Source: Bradyrhizobium iriomotense (GTDB taxonomy: Bacteria; Pseudomonadota; Alphaproteobacteria; Rhizobiales; Xanthobacteraceae). From it: DNA of 64,000 nt. Each line of letters opens with the position of its first letter. Position 1 is the stretch's first letter. A program made the position numbers and the translations under genes. Below are positions 7,858 to 16,608 of this stretch, piece by piece. The stretch is from contig NZ_JAFCJZ010000002.1 in the NCBI RefSeq assembly GCF_018130765.1, positions 62,001-126,000 on the forward strand, given 5' to 3'. Below the pieces are notes generated by a model. That model did no database searches. It worked only from the letters and a program-made list of their open reading frames with translations, and was not told the origin of the DNA.

Positions 7858-10825
7858 GGCTTGGTTCCTTTGTAGCGGGAGTGGCGATTGAAGGGGTGGC
7901 GCGATCGAGGCTCATCGCCAGCACGCGCGCGACGTGAAGCGCCTCGCGCTGCGTGCCGTCGTGGATCTGGTGGCGGCAGGAGGTGCCGTCGGCGACGACC
8001 AGCGTAGTCTGATCCGCGCGCCGCACGGCGGGCAGCAGCGACAGCTCGGCCATCTCGATCGAGGCATCGTACGTGTCCGCGCCATAGCCGAAGGCGCCGG
8101 CCATGCCGCAGCAGCTCGACTCGATCGTTTCGACCTTGAGGCCGGGGACGAGGCGCAGCACCTGCTCGACCGGCTTGAAGGCGCCGAAGGATTTTTGATG
8201 GCAATGGCCATGGACCATGGCCTTGTCCGCGATGGTGCCGAGCGGCAGTTGCAATCGTCCGGCCTCGGCCTCGCGCACCAAAAATTCCTCGAACGTCAGC
8301 GCATGGGCGCCGACCGCTTTGGCGTCGTTGTCCTTGCGCAGCGAGGTGAGCTCATCGCGCAGCGTCAAGAGGCAGCTCGGCTCGAGGCCGACGATCGGCA
8401 CGCCGCGCGCGGCGAACGGCGCGAAGGCGGAGACCAGTCGGTCGAGCTCGGCTTTGGCTTCGTCGACGAGACCAGCCGAGAGGAACGTGCGGCCGCAGCA
8501 CAGCGGCCGGCTGCCGCTCGCAGGCTTCGGCATGTGCACGCGATAGCCGCCCGCCGCGAGCACGCGGAGCGCTGCGTCGAGATTCTCGCGCTCATAGATG
8601 CGGTTGAAGGTATCAGTGAACAGCACGACCTCGCGGCCGGTTTCCGGCCCGACCGCTTCGGCTGGCGGCACGAACACATCGCTGCGGAAGGCGGGGAGCG
8701 CCCGGCGCGCGCTGATGCCGGCAAAGCGCTCGAACAGTTTTCGCAACAGCGGACTGCGGTTGCGCAAATTCGCGAGCGGCGCGAAGCGCGACGCAAGGCC
8801 GGCATAGCACGGCAGGTACCCGACCAGGCGGTCGCGCAGCGTCAGGCCGTGGCCGGCGGCGCGCGCGGCGAGCACCTCGATCTTCATCTTGGCCATGTCG
8901 ACGCCGGTGGGGCATTCGTGGCGGCAGGCCTTGCAGGAGACGCAGAGTTTCAGCGTCTCCATCATCTCGTCGGAGGACAGCGCATCGGGGCCGAGCTGGC
9001 CGGAGATCGCGAGACGCAGTGTGTTGGCACGGCCTCGCGTGACATCCTTCTCGTTGCGCGTCGCGCGATAGGACGGGCACATCACGCCGCCCTCGAGCTT
9101 GCGGCAGGCGCCGTTGTTGTTGCACATCTCGACCGCGCCCTGGAAACCGCCGCCGGCGCCGGGATAGGCCGACCAGTCGAGCTTCGTCTTCAGCTCGCCA
9201 ACGCGATAGTCCGGTTTGAAGCGGAACAGCGAGCGGTCGTCCATTTTGGGCGCATCGACGATCTTGCCGGGATTGAGGACGCCGGCGGGATCGAAGCGCT
9301 GCTTCACCTCCCTGAAGTCGGCGACGAGGCGTTCGCCGAACATGGTCTCGTGGAATTCGGACCGCACCAGGCCGTCGCCATGCTCGCCGGAATGCGAGCC
9401 CTTGTACTCGCGCACCAGCGCGAAAGCCTCCTCGGCGATGGCGCGCATCGCCTTGACGTCCTTCTCCAGCTTCAGGTTCAGCACCGGGCGCACATGCAGG
9501 CAGCCCTCCGAGGCGTGGGCGTACATCGTGCCGCTGGTGCCGTGTTTGGCAAACACCTCGTTCAGCCGTGCGGTGTAATCGGCCAGATGCGGCAGCGGCA
9601 CCGCGCAGTCCTCGACGAAGGAGACCGGCTTGCCCTCCTGCTTCATCGACATCATGACGTTGAGGCCGGCGGCACGGAAATCGGCGATGCCACTCTGCCG
9701 CGCCGGCTCGGTGATCTCGACCACACCGCCCCATTTGCGCGTCTCGTTATTCCAGCCGAAGCCGAGATCGCCCATCAGCTCGGAGAGCTGCTTGAGGCGC
9801 AGCAGATTGTCGGCCTGATCTTCTTCAGCGAATTCCACCACCAGCACGGCGTCCGGATCGCCCTTGATGGCCGCGGAGATGATCGGGCGGAACATCGCGA
9901 TATCGCGGCCGAGCGCGATCATGGTGCGGTCGACCAGTTCGACCGCGATCGGCTTGAGCTTGACCAGATGCTGGGCCGCATCCATCGCCTCGTAGAAGCT
10001 GCCGAAATGGCAGACGCCGAGGGCCTTGTTGCGGATCACGGGCCAGAGCTTCAACTCGACCTTGGTGGTGAAGGCGAGGGTGCCTTCGGAGCCGACCAAG
10101 AGATGCGCCATGTTGTTCGGCGCATTGCGCGGCACCAGCGCATCGAGATTGTAGCCGCCGACGCGGCGCTGCACTTTCGGGAAGCGCGCCGCGATCTCGT
10201 CGGCCTCGCGCGTGCCGAGATCGAGCATGTCGCGGAACAGGGCGCGGGTGCTGTCGCTGGCCTCGACGTCGGAGAGATCGCGCGATACCTCGCCGAAACG
10301 GCTCAGCGTGCCGTCGGCGAGCGATGCCTCCATCGACAGCGTGTTGTCGCGCATGGTGCCGTACCGAAGCGAGCGGCCGCCGCAGGAATTGTTGCCGGCC
10401 ATGCCGCCGATGGTGGCGCGGGACGCCGTGGAGACGTCGACCGGAAACCACAGGCCGTGCTTCCTAAGCTGCCGGTTGAGGTCGTCGAGCACGATGCCGG
10501 GCTCGACCACGCAGGTGCGGCCCTCGACGTCCAGCGACAGGATGCGGTTGAGGTGCTTGGAGAGATCGACCACGAGGCCGTCATTGACGGTCTGGCCGCA
10601 TTGCGAGGTGCCGCCGCCGCGCGGGGTGACCTTCACCCCCTCGTCGCGGGCAATCGCCAGCGCCCTCAAGGCCTCGTCCATCGTCTTCGGCGCCACCACG
10701 CCTGATGGCATGATCTGGTAGAACGAGGCGTCGGTGGCGTAGCGGCCGCGGCTGAAGGGGTCGAACAGGACGTCGCCGGTCAATTCCGACCGCAGGCGCC
10801 GTTCGAGCGAGGAGGCGTTTGTCAT
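7850..10825 (-). CDS. FAD-linked oxidase with C-terminal Fe-S/CCG domains (D-2-hydroxyacid dehydrogenase, YdiJ/GlcD-GlcF type)
   Basis: A 991-aa fusion, close to the length of E. coli YdiJ. The N-terminal third is a PCMH-type FAD domain (VTPRGGGTSQCGQT; GNNSCGGRS), followed by FAD-oxidase C-terminal domain features such as HASEGCLHVRP and GEHGDG. Around residues 566-640 are two 4Fe-4S sites (CNNNGACRKLEGGVMCP and CVSCKACRHECP), then two CCG domains (CCGRTFLSAG and CCGMAGAFGYG). Such enzymes oxidise D-lactate, glycolate or D-2-hydroxyglutarate and pass electrons to the respiratory chain. It forms an operon with the GlcG-like gene and lies beside an FCD GntR gene, whose family commonly senses 2-hydroxyacids. 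The exact substrate is unknown. Confidence 0.92.
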   Translation of the reverse strand: MTNASSLERRLRSELTGDVLFDPFSRGRYATDASFYQIMPSGVVAPKTMDEALRALAIARDEGVKVTPRGGGTSQCGQTVNDGLVVDLSKHLNRILSLDVEGRTCVVEPGIVLDDLNRQLRKHGLWFPVDVSTASRATIGGMAGNNSCGGRSLRYGTMRDNTLSMEASLADGTLSRFGEVSRDLSDVEASDSTRALFRDMLDLGTREADEIAARFPKVQRRVGGYNLDALVPRNAPNNMAHLLVGSEGTLAFTTKVELKLWPVIRNKALGVCHFGSFYEAMDAAQHLVKLKPIAVELVDRTMIALGRDIAMFRPIISAAIKGDPDAVLVVEFAEEDQADNLLRLKQLSELMGDLGFGWNNETRKWGGVVEITEPARQSGIADFRAAGLNVMMSMKQEGKPVSFVEDCAVPLPHLADYTARLNEVFAKHGTSGTMYAHASEGCLHVRPVLNLKLEKDVKAMRAIAEEAFALVREYKGSHSGEHGDGLVRSEFHETMFGERLVADFREVKQRFDPAGVLNPGKIVDAPKMDDRSLFRFKPDYRVGELKTKLDWSAYPGAGGGFQGAVEMCNNNGACRKLEGGVMCPSYRATRNEKDVTRGRANTLRLAISGQLGPDALSSDEMMETLKLCVSCKACRHECPTGVDMAKMKIEVLAARAAGHGLTLRDRLVGYLPCYAGLASRFAPLANLRNRSPLLRKLFERFAGISARRALPAFRSDVFVPPAEAVGPETGREVVLFTDTFNRIYERENLDAALRVLAAGGYRVHMPKPASGSRPLCCGRTFLSAGLVDEAKAELDRLVSAFAPFAARGVPIVGLEPSCLLTLRDELTSLRKDNDAKAVGAHALTFEEFLVREAEAGRLQLPLGTIADKAMVHGHCHQKSFGAFKPVEQVLRLVPGLKVETIESSCCGMAGAFGYGADTYDASIEMAELSLLPAVRRADQTTLVVADGTSCRHQIHDGTQREALHVARVLAMSLDRATPSIATPATKEPSHG

Positions 10826-10898
10826 CCCTGATCCCGGACTGCCTCAGCGAGGCTCAGCCTTGCTGAGTTATTCATTATGGTTCCAGACCGATTATATT

Positions 10899-10911
10899 AT
10901 GAATGCAAAAT
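10899..10911 (+). promoter_or_regulatory. Candidate GntR operator, copy A (ATGAATGCAAAAT)
   Basis: This 13-nt word recurs exactly at 11745-11757, and the two copies bracket the gntR gene. Copy A lies about 75 bases upstream of the FAD dehydrogenase start and just after the gntR stop. On the complementary strand it extends to ATTTTGCATTCATAAT, an imperfect 16-nt palindrome with 6 of 8 matched positions per arm, which suits a dimeric regulator. Binding is inferred, not shown. Confidence 0.5.
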
Positions 10912-10928
10912 GAGCAAGCCGGGCACCT

Positions 10929-11666
10929 TCAAGGCGAGGCCGGCGCGTCCTCTTGAGGCTCGGTCAGGTGCTCGATCGCGGCCGTCCGCTTGTTGCGCAG
11001 GTGCTGGAACAGGATGTCGCTGAGCTCGCTGCCGGCGCGGCGACGCAGCGCATCGAGGATGGCCTCGTGCTCGCGCATCGCTTCCGCCCAGCGCTGCCGC
11101 TTGCGGGCGAAATTGGCGGAGTAACGGACGCGACGAATGCGGCCGGCGAAATTGGCGTAGGCGGTCTTCAGCGTCTCGTTGCGCGCGGCTGCGACGATGC
11201 TCTCGTGGATGCGCTGGTTGGTCTGGAAATAGCCGTGCATGTCGCGGTGCAGATAGTGGCCGTACATCTCGTAATGCAATTGCTCGATTGCGGTGATTTC
11301 CGCATCCGTAATGGCTTCGCAGGCCAGGCGCCCAGCCAGGCTTTCCAGCCCCGCCATCACGTCGAACAGTTCTTCGAGGTCGCGCTGGCTGAGCTGGCGC
11401 ACGCGTGCGCCGCGGTTGGGCAATAGCTCGATCAGGCCCTCGGCGGCGAGCACTTTCAGCGCCTCGCGCAAGGGCGTGCGGGAGATGCCGAGCATCTCGC
11501 AGAGCTGCCGCTCGGGAACGCGTGCGCCCTCCGCGATGTTGCCTTCGACCACGTAGTCGCGCAGCCGCAGCAGGATCTCGCCGTGAAGCGAGGCCTCCTG
11601 GCGGTCGCCGCCATTGCCGGCGGGCGGGGTGATCGGAACCCCGGTGTCGGGAATCGTGGATTTCAT
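10929..11666 (-). CDS. GntR-family (FCD subfamily) transcriptional regulator
   Basis: A 245-aa regulator. The N-terminal winged helix-turn-helix is clear (ERQLCEMLGISRTPLREAL, then LIELLPNRGARV), and the C-terminal helical FCD domain has the metal/ligand histidine positions in RIHESIVAAARN and EHEAILDALR. FCD regulators usually respond to small carboxylates such as lactate, glycolate or dicarboxylates. The frame begins three codons earlier at 11675; ATG 11666 is an equally good start. It is divergent from the serine-glyoxylate aminotransferase gene and adjacent to the dehydrogenase operon, so it is the likely local regulator of both; the repeated 13-mer in its two flanks supports that. Confidence 0.92.
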   Translation of the reverse strand: MKSTIPDTGVPITPPAGNGGDRQEASLHGEILLRLRDYVVEGNIAEGARVPERQLCEMLGISRTPLREALKVLAAEGLIELLPNRGARVRQLSQRDLEELFDVMAGLESLAGRLACEAITDAEITAIEQLHYEMYGHYLHRDMHGYFQTNQRIHESIVAAARNETLKTAYANFAGRIRRVRYSANFARKRQRWAEAMREHEAILDALRRRAGSELSDILFQHLRNKRTAAIEHLTEPQEDAPASP

Positions 11667-11744
11667 TTGCAGCACAATAGTTTGCCCGTTTGGTCACGTC
11701 GACGTCCACAATCGAATACCAAATTTCGATTGAAAGGACAAAAA

Positions 11745-11757
11745 ATGAATGCAAAAT
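11745..11757 (+). promoter_or_regulatory. Candidate GntR operator, copy B (ATGAATGCAAAAT)
   Basis: An exact second copy of the 13-mer at 10899, lying in the 133-base divergent region between gntR and the first aminotransferase gene, 42 bases before the latter's ATG. The surrounding sequence is notably AT-rich (runs of A, and AAATTTCGATTGAAA just upstream), as expected of a promoter zone in this GC-rich genome. Repressor binding here would control the plus-strand genes. Confidence 0.5.
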
Positions 11758-11799
11758 AGCCGGTAGAGCCGGCCTTAACCCGCCGACAGGGAGGTTTTC

Positions 11800-13002
11800 A
11801 TGCATCAGGGACGCCATTTCCTTCAGATTCCGGGCCCGAGCCCGGTCCCCGAGCGTGTCTTGCGCGCCATGGATATGCCTGTGATCGACCACCGCAGCGC
11901 GGAGTTCGGCGAGCTAGGCCGCACCGTGCTCGAAGGCAGCCAGAAGATTTTTCAGACCAAGGGTCCGGTCATCATCTTCCCCTCGTCGGGGACCGGCGCC
12001 TGGGAAGCTGCGATCGTCAATACGCTGTCGCCGGGCGACAAGGTGCTGATGGTCGAGACTGGCCATTTCGCGACGCTCTGGCGGCAGATGGCCGGACGCT
12101 TCGGCATCGAGGTCGATTTCGTTCCGGGCGACTGGCGCCACGGCGCCGATCCGGCCGTGATCGAAGCAAAGCTCACCGAGGACAAGGCACGCACGATCAA
12201 GGCCGTCATGGTCGTGCACAACGAGACCTCGACCGGCGCGACCAGCCGCATTGCCGAGATCCGCGCCGCGATCGACCGCACGGGCCATCCCGCGCTGCTG
12301 ATGGTCGACACCATCTCCTCGCTCGGCTCGGTCGACTATCGCCACGACGAGTGGAAGGTCGATGTCAGCGTCAGCTGCTCGCAGAAGGGCTTCATGCTGC
12401 CGCCCGGCCTCGGCTTCAACGCGATCTCGGAGAAGGCGCTGGCGGCGTCCAAGACCAACAAGATGCCGCGCTCCTATTTCGACTGGGAGGAGATGCTCAA
12501 ACCCAACGCGAAAGGCTTCTTCCCCTACACGCCGGCGACCAACCTGCTCTACGGCCTGCGCGAGGCGATCGCGATGCTGCTCGAGGAGGGGCTCGCCAAC
12601 GTGTTCGCAAGGCATCAGCGGCTTGCCGCCGCAACCCGCGCCGCCGTCAATCATTGGGGCCTCGAAGTGCTCTGCCAGGAGCCTTCAGAGTTCTCGCCGG
12701 TGCTGACGGCCGTGCTGATGCCCCCGGGGCATGATGCCGATCAGTTCCGGAAAGTCGTGCTCGACAATTACAACATGTCGCTTGGCTCGGGCCTCTCGAA
12801 GGTCGCCGGAAAAGTTTTCCGCATCGGCCATCTCGGCGAATGCAACGCGCTCACCTTGCTCGGCGCGCTCACCGGCGTCGAGATGGGCCTGTCGGTGGCC
12901 GGCGTGCCGCATCGCTCCGGCGGTGTCGATGTCGCGATGAAGCTCTTGGAGCAGCGTCCACAAGGCAACGCATCGCCGCACCTGAAAGTGGTCGGCACTT
13001 AG
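11800..13002 (+). CDS. Serine-glyoxylate/alanine-glyoxylate aminotransferase family protein (copy 1)
   Basis: A 400-aa class-V, PLP-dependent aminotransferase. It opens GRHFLQIPGPSPVPERVL, typical of serine-glyoxylate aminotransferases, with the substrate loop FPSSGTGAWEAAI, the PLP aspartate in LMVDTISSLGS and the Schiff-base lysine in CSQKGFMLPPG (about K196). The reaction class is transfer of the amino group of serine or alanine to glyoxylate. A GGGAGG site precedes the ATG. It is followed by an MFS gene and then a close paralogue at 14457. Together with the neighbouring 2-hydroxyacid dehydrogenase this suggests metabolism of glycolate/glyoxylate-like compounds; the true amino donor is uncertain. 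Confidence 0.9.
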   Translation: MHQGRHFLQIPGPSPVPERVLRAMDMPVIDHRSAEFGELGRTVLEGSQKIFQTKGPVIIFPSSGTGAWEAAIVNTLSPGDKVLMVETGHFATLWRQMAGRFGIEVDFVPGDWRHGADPAVIEAKLTEDKARTIKAVMVVHNETSTGATSRIAEIRAAIDRTGHPALLMVDTISSLGSVDYRHDEWKVDVSVSCSQKGFMLPPGLGFNAISEKALAASKTNKMPRSYFDWEEMLKPNAKGFFPYTPATNLLYGLREAIAMLLEEGLANVFARHQRLAAATRAAVNHWGLEVLCQEPSEFSPVLTAVLMPPGHDADQFRKVVLDNYNMSLGSGLSKVAGKVFRIGHLGECNALTLLGALTGVEMGLSVAGVPHRSGGVDVAMKLLEQRPQGNASPHLKVVGT

Positions 13003-13057
13003 GTCGCGCGGGACAGGCGGGCAGCAATCATAACAACAGTGATACGGGAGGGGTGAG

Positions 13058-14341
13058 ATGGGGGTTCGGTTCAAGGCCACGCATGTAGTGCTGGCGATGC
13101 TCTGCGCGATGTATTTCATCACCTATGTCGACCGAGTCAACATCGGCACGGCCGCGAGCGAGATCCAGAAGGAGCTGGGCCTGTCGAACACCCAGCTCGG
13201 CCTCGTGTTCTCCGCCTTCGCCTATCCTTACCTGCTGTTCCAGGTCATCGGCGGCTGGGTCGGCGATCATTTCGGGCCGCGCAAGACGCTGTTCTGGTGC
13301 GGCATGATCTGGGCGGTCGCCACCATCATGACCGGCTTCGTCACCGGTCTCGCGGCGCTGTTCGTCGCGCGCTTCGCGCTCGGCTTCGGCGAGGGCGCGA
13401 CGTTTCCCACCGCCACGCGCGCGATGCAATATTGGACGCCGGCCAACCGCCGCGGTTTTGCGCAGGGCCTGACCCATTCCTTCGCCCGGCTCGGCAATGC
13501 CGTGACGCCGCCGGTGGTGGCGCTGCTGATCCTGTGGCTGACTTGGCGCGGCGCCTTCGTCGTGCTCGGCTTCGTCAGCCTCATCTGGGGCGTGATCTGG
13601 GTCTGGTACTTCCGCAACGAGCCGAAGGAGCATGCTTCCATCACCGAGGCCGAACTCGCCGCGTTGCCGCCACGCCCGACCGGCGAGCGGCCGCGCGTGC
13701 CATGGGGCCCGCTGCTCGGGCGGATGTGGCCGGTGACGCTGACCTATTTCTGCTACGGCTGGTGCCTGTGGCTCTACCTGAACTGGCTGCCGCTGTTCTT
13801 CAAGAACAACTACAATCTCGACATCAAGAACTCGGCGCTGTTCGCCTCCGGGGTCTTCTTCGCCGGCGTGGTCGGCGACAGCGTCGGCGGCGTGCTCTCG
13901 GACAGGATCCTCGACCGCACCGGCAATGTCCGCCTGGCGCGCCTCAGCGTCACCGTAACAGGGTTTACGGGGGCGCTGCTCTCGCTGCTTCCGATCCTGT
14001 TCGTCCACGACATCACCGTGGTGGCGCTGTGCCTGTCGGCCGGCTTCTTCTGCGCCGAACTGGTGATCGGCCCGATGTGGTCGATCCCGATGGACATCGC
14101 CCCGAAATATTCCGGCACCGCCTCGGGAATCATGAACACCGGCTCGGCCTTTGCCGCGATCGTCTCCCCGCTGGTCGCGGGCTTCGTGATCGATGCGACC
14201 GGCAACTGGTACCTGCCGTTCCTGATGTCGATGGGCCTGCTCCTGCTCGGCGGCTTTTCGGCCTTCCTGATGCACCCGGAGCGGCCGTTTGCGGAGGTCG
14301 AGGGCAGGGGGCCGGCCGGAAAGATGGTGGCGGCGGAATAG
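13058..14341 (+). CDS. MFS transporter, anion:cation symporter (ACS)-like
   Basis: A 427-aa major facilitator with about 12 hydrophobic segments. The first helix region (MYFITYVDRVNIGTA) and the loop GGWVGDHFGPRKTLFW carry the hallmarks of the ACS family, which takes up organic anions such as hexuronates, tartrate or phthalates with protons. The second-half signature appears as GGVLSDRILDRTGNVRLAR. It lies between two serine-glyoxylate-type aminotransferase genes on the same strand, 55 bases after the first, and so probably imports the carboxylate handled by this cluster. The substrate is not predictable. Confidence 0.92.
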   Translation: MGVRFKATHVVLAMLCAMYFITYVDRVNIGTAASEIQKELGLSNTQLGLVFSAFAYPYLLFQVIGGWVGDHFGPRKTLFWCGMIWAVATIMTGFVTGLAALFVARFALGFGEGATFPTATRAMQYWTPANRRGFAQGLTHSFARLGNAVTPPVVALLILWLTWRGAFVVLGFVSLIWGVIWVWYFRNEPKEHASITEAELAALPPRPTGERPRVPWGPLLGRMWPVTLTYFCYGWCLWLYLNWLPLFFKNNYNLDIKNSALFASGVFFAGVVGDSVGGVLSDRILDRTGNVRLARLSVTVTGFTGALLSLLPILFVHDITVVALCLSAGFFCAELVIGPMWSIPMDIAPKYSGTASGIMNTGSAFAAIVSPLVAGFVIDATGNWYLPFLMSMGLLLLGGFSAFLMHPERPFAEVEGRGPAGKMVAAE

Positions 14342-14456
14342 GGGCGGCGGAGGCCCGACGCTTATGCATGGGAGTCGCCCTTTGGAGAGGGGACAAGCCG
14401 GTCAAATGGTGCTATTCGGCGGCCTTCAAAATAAGGCTAGACCGGGAAGGACGCCT

Positions 14457-15656
14457 ATGACCGTGCATACTGGAAGGCATTTCTTACAGATTCCAGGACC
14501 GACCAACGTGCCCGACCGCGTGCTGCGGGCGATGGACATGCCGACGCTCGACCATCGCGGTCCGGAGTTCGCCGAACTCGGCTTCGCCGTGCTTGCCGCG
14601 ATGCAGCGTGTGTTCCGCACCAAGCAGCCCGTGATCATTTTCCCCTCGTCCGGCACCGGCGCCTGGGAAGCGGCGATGGTCAATGTGTTCTCGCCCGGCG
14701 ACAAGGTCTTGATGTGCGAGACCGGCCAGTTCGCCGTGCTGTGGCGTGGCATCGCCGACAAGTTCAAGCTCGACGTCGACTTCATCCCGAGCGACTGGCG
14801 CCATGGCGCCGATCTCGCCGAGATCGAGACGCGCCTTGCCGCCGACAAGCAGCACACCATCAAGGCGGTCTGCGTCGTCCACAACGAGACCTCGACCGGC
14901 TGCGTGACGCCGCCGCTGGAGGTGCGCAAGCTGCTCGACCGCGTCAAGCATCCGGCGCTGCTGATGGTTGACACCATCTCAGGCCTCGGCTCGATGGAAT
15001 ACGAACACGATGCCTGGGGCATCGACGTCTCGGTCGCGGGCTCGCAGAAGGGCCTGATGCTGCCGCCCGGCCTCGGCTTCAACGCCGTCTCGGAGAAGGC
15101 GCTCGCCGTTGCCAAGGCCAATCCGGGCATGCGCTCCTATTGGGACTGGCAGGAGGTCATCAGCTTCAACAAGCTCGGCACCTTCCCCTATACGCCCGCG
15201 ACCAATCTGCTCTATGGCCTGCGTGAAGCCGTGAAGATGCTGGAAGAGGAAGGGCTGGAGAACGTCTGGTCCCGCCACAAGCGCCACAGCGCGGCGACGC
15301 GCGCTGCTGCGAAGGTCTGGGGCCTGGAGACGCAGTGCATCGACCCCGCAGCGCATTCGCCGGCGCTGACCGGCGTGCGCGTGCCCGAGGGCCACGACGC
15401 CGACGCCTTCCGCAAGGTGGTGCTGGAGAACTTCGACATGTCGCTGGGCACCGGCCTGAACAAGGTCAAGGGCAAGGTGTTCCGCATCGGCCATATCGGC
15501 CATTTCAACGATCTGATGCTGATGGGGACGCTCGCCGGCGTCGAGATGGGCCTGGATCTTGCAAAGATCCCGCACCGGAGCGGTGGCGTGCTGGCGGCCA
15601 TGGATGTCCTCAAGGGGCGCGACGTGGTGCCGATGGCCAAAGCCCAGGTTGCCTGA
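14457..15656 (+). CDS. Serine-glyoxylate/alanine-glyoxylate aminotransferase family protein (copy 2)
   Basis: A 399-aa paralogue of the gene at 11800, with the same landmarks: GRHFLQIPGPTNVPDRVL, FPSSGTGAWEAAM, LMVDTISGLGS and SQKGLMLPPG (PLP lysine about K198). Start ATG 14457 matches the N-terminus of copy 1; the frame is open further upstream, but those codons overlap the MFS gene and look non-coding. A crotonase starts 24 bases downstream, so this gene heads or continues an operon. Copies 1 and 2 differ at many positions, for example around the substrate-facing SYFDWEEML versus SYWDWQEVI, so they may prefer different amino acids. Confidence 0.91.
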   Translation: MTVHTGRHFLQIPGPTNVPDRVLRAMDMPTLDHRGPEFAELGFAVLAAMQRVFRTKQPVIIFPSSGTGAWEAAMVNVFSPGDKVLMCETGQFAVLWRGIADKFKLDVDFIPSDWRHGADLAEIETRLAADKQHTIKAVCVVHNETSTGCVTPPLEVRKLLDRVKHPALLMVDTISGLGSMEYEHDAWGIDVSVAGSQKGLMLPPGLGFNAVSEKALAVAKANPGMRSYWDWQEVISFNKLGTFPYTPATNLLYGLREAVKMLEEEGLENVWSRHKRHSAATRAAAKVWGLETQCIDPAAHSPALTGVRVPEGHDADAFRKVVLENFDMSLGTGLNKVKGKVFRIGHIGHFNDLMLMGTLAGVEMGLDLAKIPHRSGGVLAAMDVLKGRDVVPMAKAQVA

Positions 15657-15680
15657 ACTAACTTAGAAAGTGAGCGCGCG

Positions 15681-16478
15681 ATGAACGCACCGACGACTAC
15701 TAGCGAAGACCTGCTCTACTCCGTCACGGACGGCATCGCGCGGATCACCTTCAACCGTCCCCAGGCACGCAACGCCATGACCTTCGCCATGTATGACCGC
15801 ATGGCGGAGATCTGCCAGGAGATCAACGCCGACCGCTCCATCAAGGCGCTGATCCTCACGGGCGCCGGCGACAAGGCGTTCGCCTCCGGCACGGACATCT
15901 CGCAATTCCGTGCGTTCAAGACCGCGCAGGACGCACTCGACTACGAGGCCCGTATCGACCGCGTGCTCGGCACGCTGGAGCAGTGCCGCGTGCCCGTGAT
16001 TGCGGCCATCGCTGGCGCCTGCACCGGTGGCGGCGCCGGCATTGCCGCCTGCTGTGACCTTCGCATCGGCACCGAGACGACGCGGATGGGCTTTCCGATC
16101 GCGCGCACGCTCGGCAACTGCCTGTCGATGTCCAACATCAGCCGCGTCGTCGCGCTGGTGGGACCTGCCCGCACCAAGGATCTGATCTTCAAGGCGCGCC
16201 TGGTCGAGGCGCAGGAAGCGCTGTCGCTCGGCCTTCTCAACGAGATCGTGCCCGACGTCGAGACGCTGCAACGCCGCGCGGATGAGACTGCCAAGCTCGT
16301 TGCGAGCCACGCACCGCTCACGCTCGAGGCGACCAAGGAAGCGGTGCGCCGCATCCGCCGCACGCTGTCGCGCGAGGAGGGCGAGGACCTGATCCTCAAG
16401 GCCTATATGAGCGAAGATTTCCGCGAGGGCATGGACGCCTTCCTCAACAAGCGTGCGCCGGTCTGGAAGGGCAAGTAG
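15681..16478 (+). CDS. Crotonase-superfamily protein lacking both usual catalytic glutamates
   Basis: A 265-aa member of the enoyl-CoA hydratase superfamily, with the CoA/oxyanion segments KAFASGTDISQF and GACTGGGAGIAACCD. Against classical enoyl-CoA hydratase, the first catalytic glutamate aligns to glycine (GGGAGIA) and the second to isoleucine (MGFPIARTLG). It is therefore unlikely to hydrate enoyl-CoA and may be a decarboxylase, isomerase or hydrolase. It follows the second aminotransferase gene by 24 bases, so the two are likely co-expressed. Automated naming as a hydratase would overstate what the sequence shows. Confidence 0.87.
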   Translation: MNAPTTTSEDLLYSVTDGIARITFNRPQARNAMTFAMYDRMAEICQEINADRSIKALILTGAGDKAFASGTDISQFRAFKTAQDALDYEARIDRVLGTLEQCRVPVIAAIAGACTGGGAGIAACCDLRIGTETTRMGFPIARTLGNCLSMSNISRVVALVGPARTKDLIFKARLVEAQEALSLGLLNEIVPDVETLQRRADETAKLVASHAPLTLEATKEAVRRIRRTLSREEGEDLILKAYMSEDFREGMDAFLNKRAPVWKGK

Positions 16479-16608
16479 CGCGCTTCGTCAGCCGAAAGTC
16501 ATATGCGGCGGAATGTCCGCCGGCTTGAACTCACAACCTTTAGTCCGCACAATGCATCGATAAGATTTCCCGGCATCATAAGCCAATAATAACCAGGGGA
16601 CGAAACTC

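Noticed and set aside
7934..10705. 923-codon open frame antisense to the FAD/Fe-S dehydrogenase
   Set aside because: Same GC-driven shadow effect; low-complexity sequence and no ribosome site.
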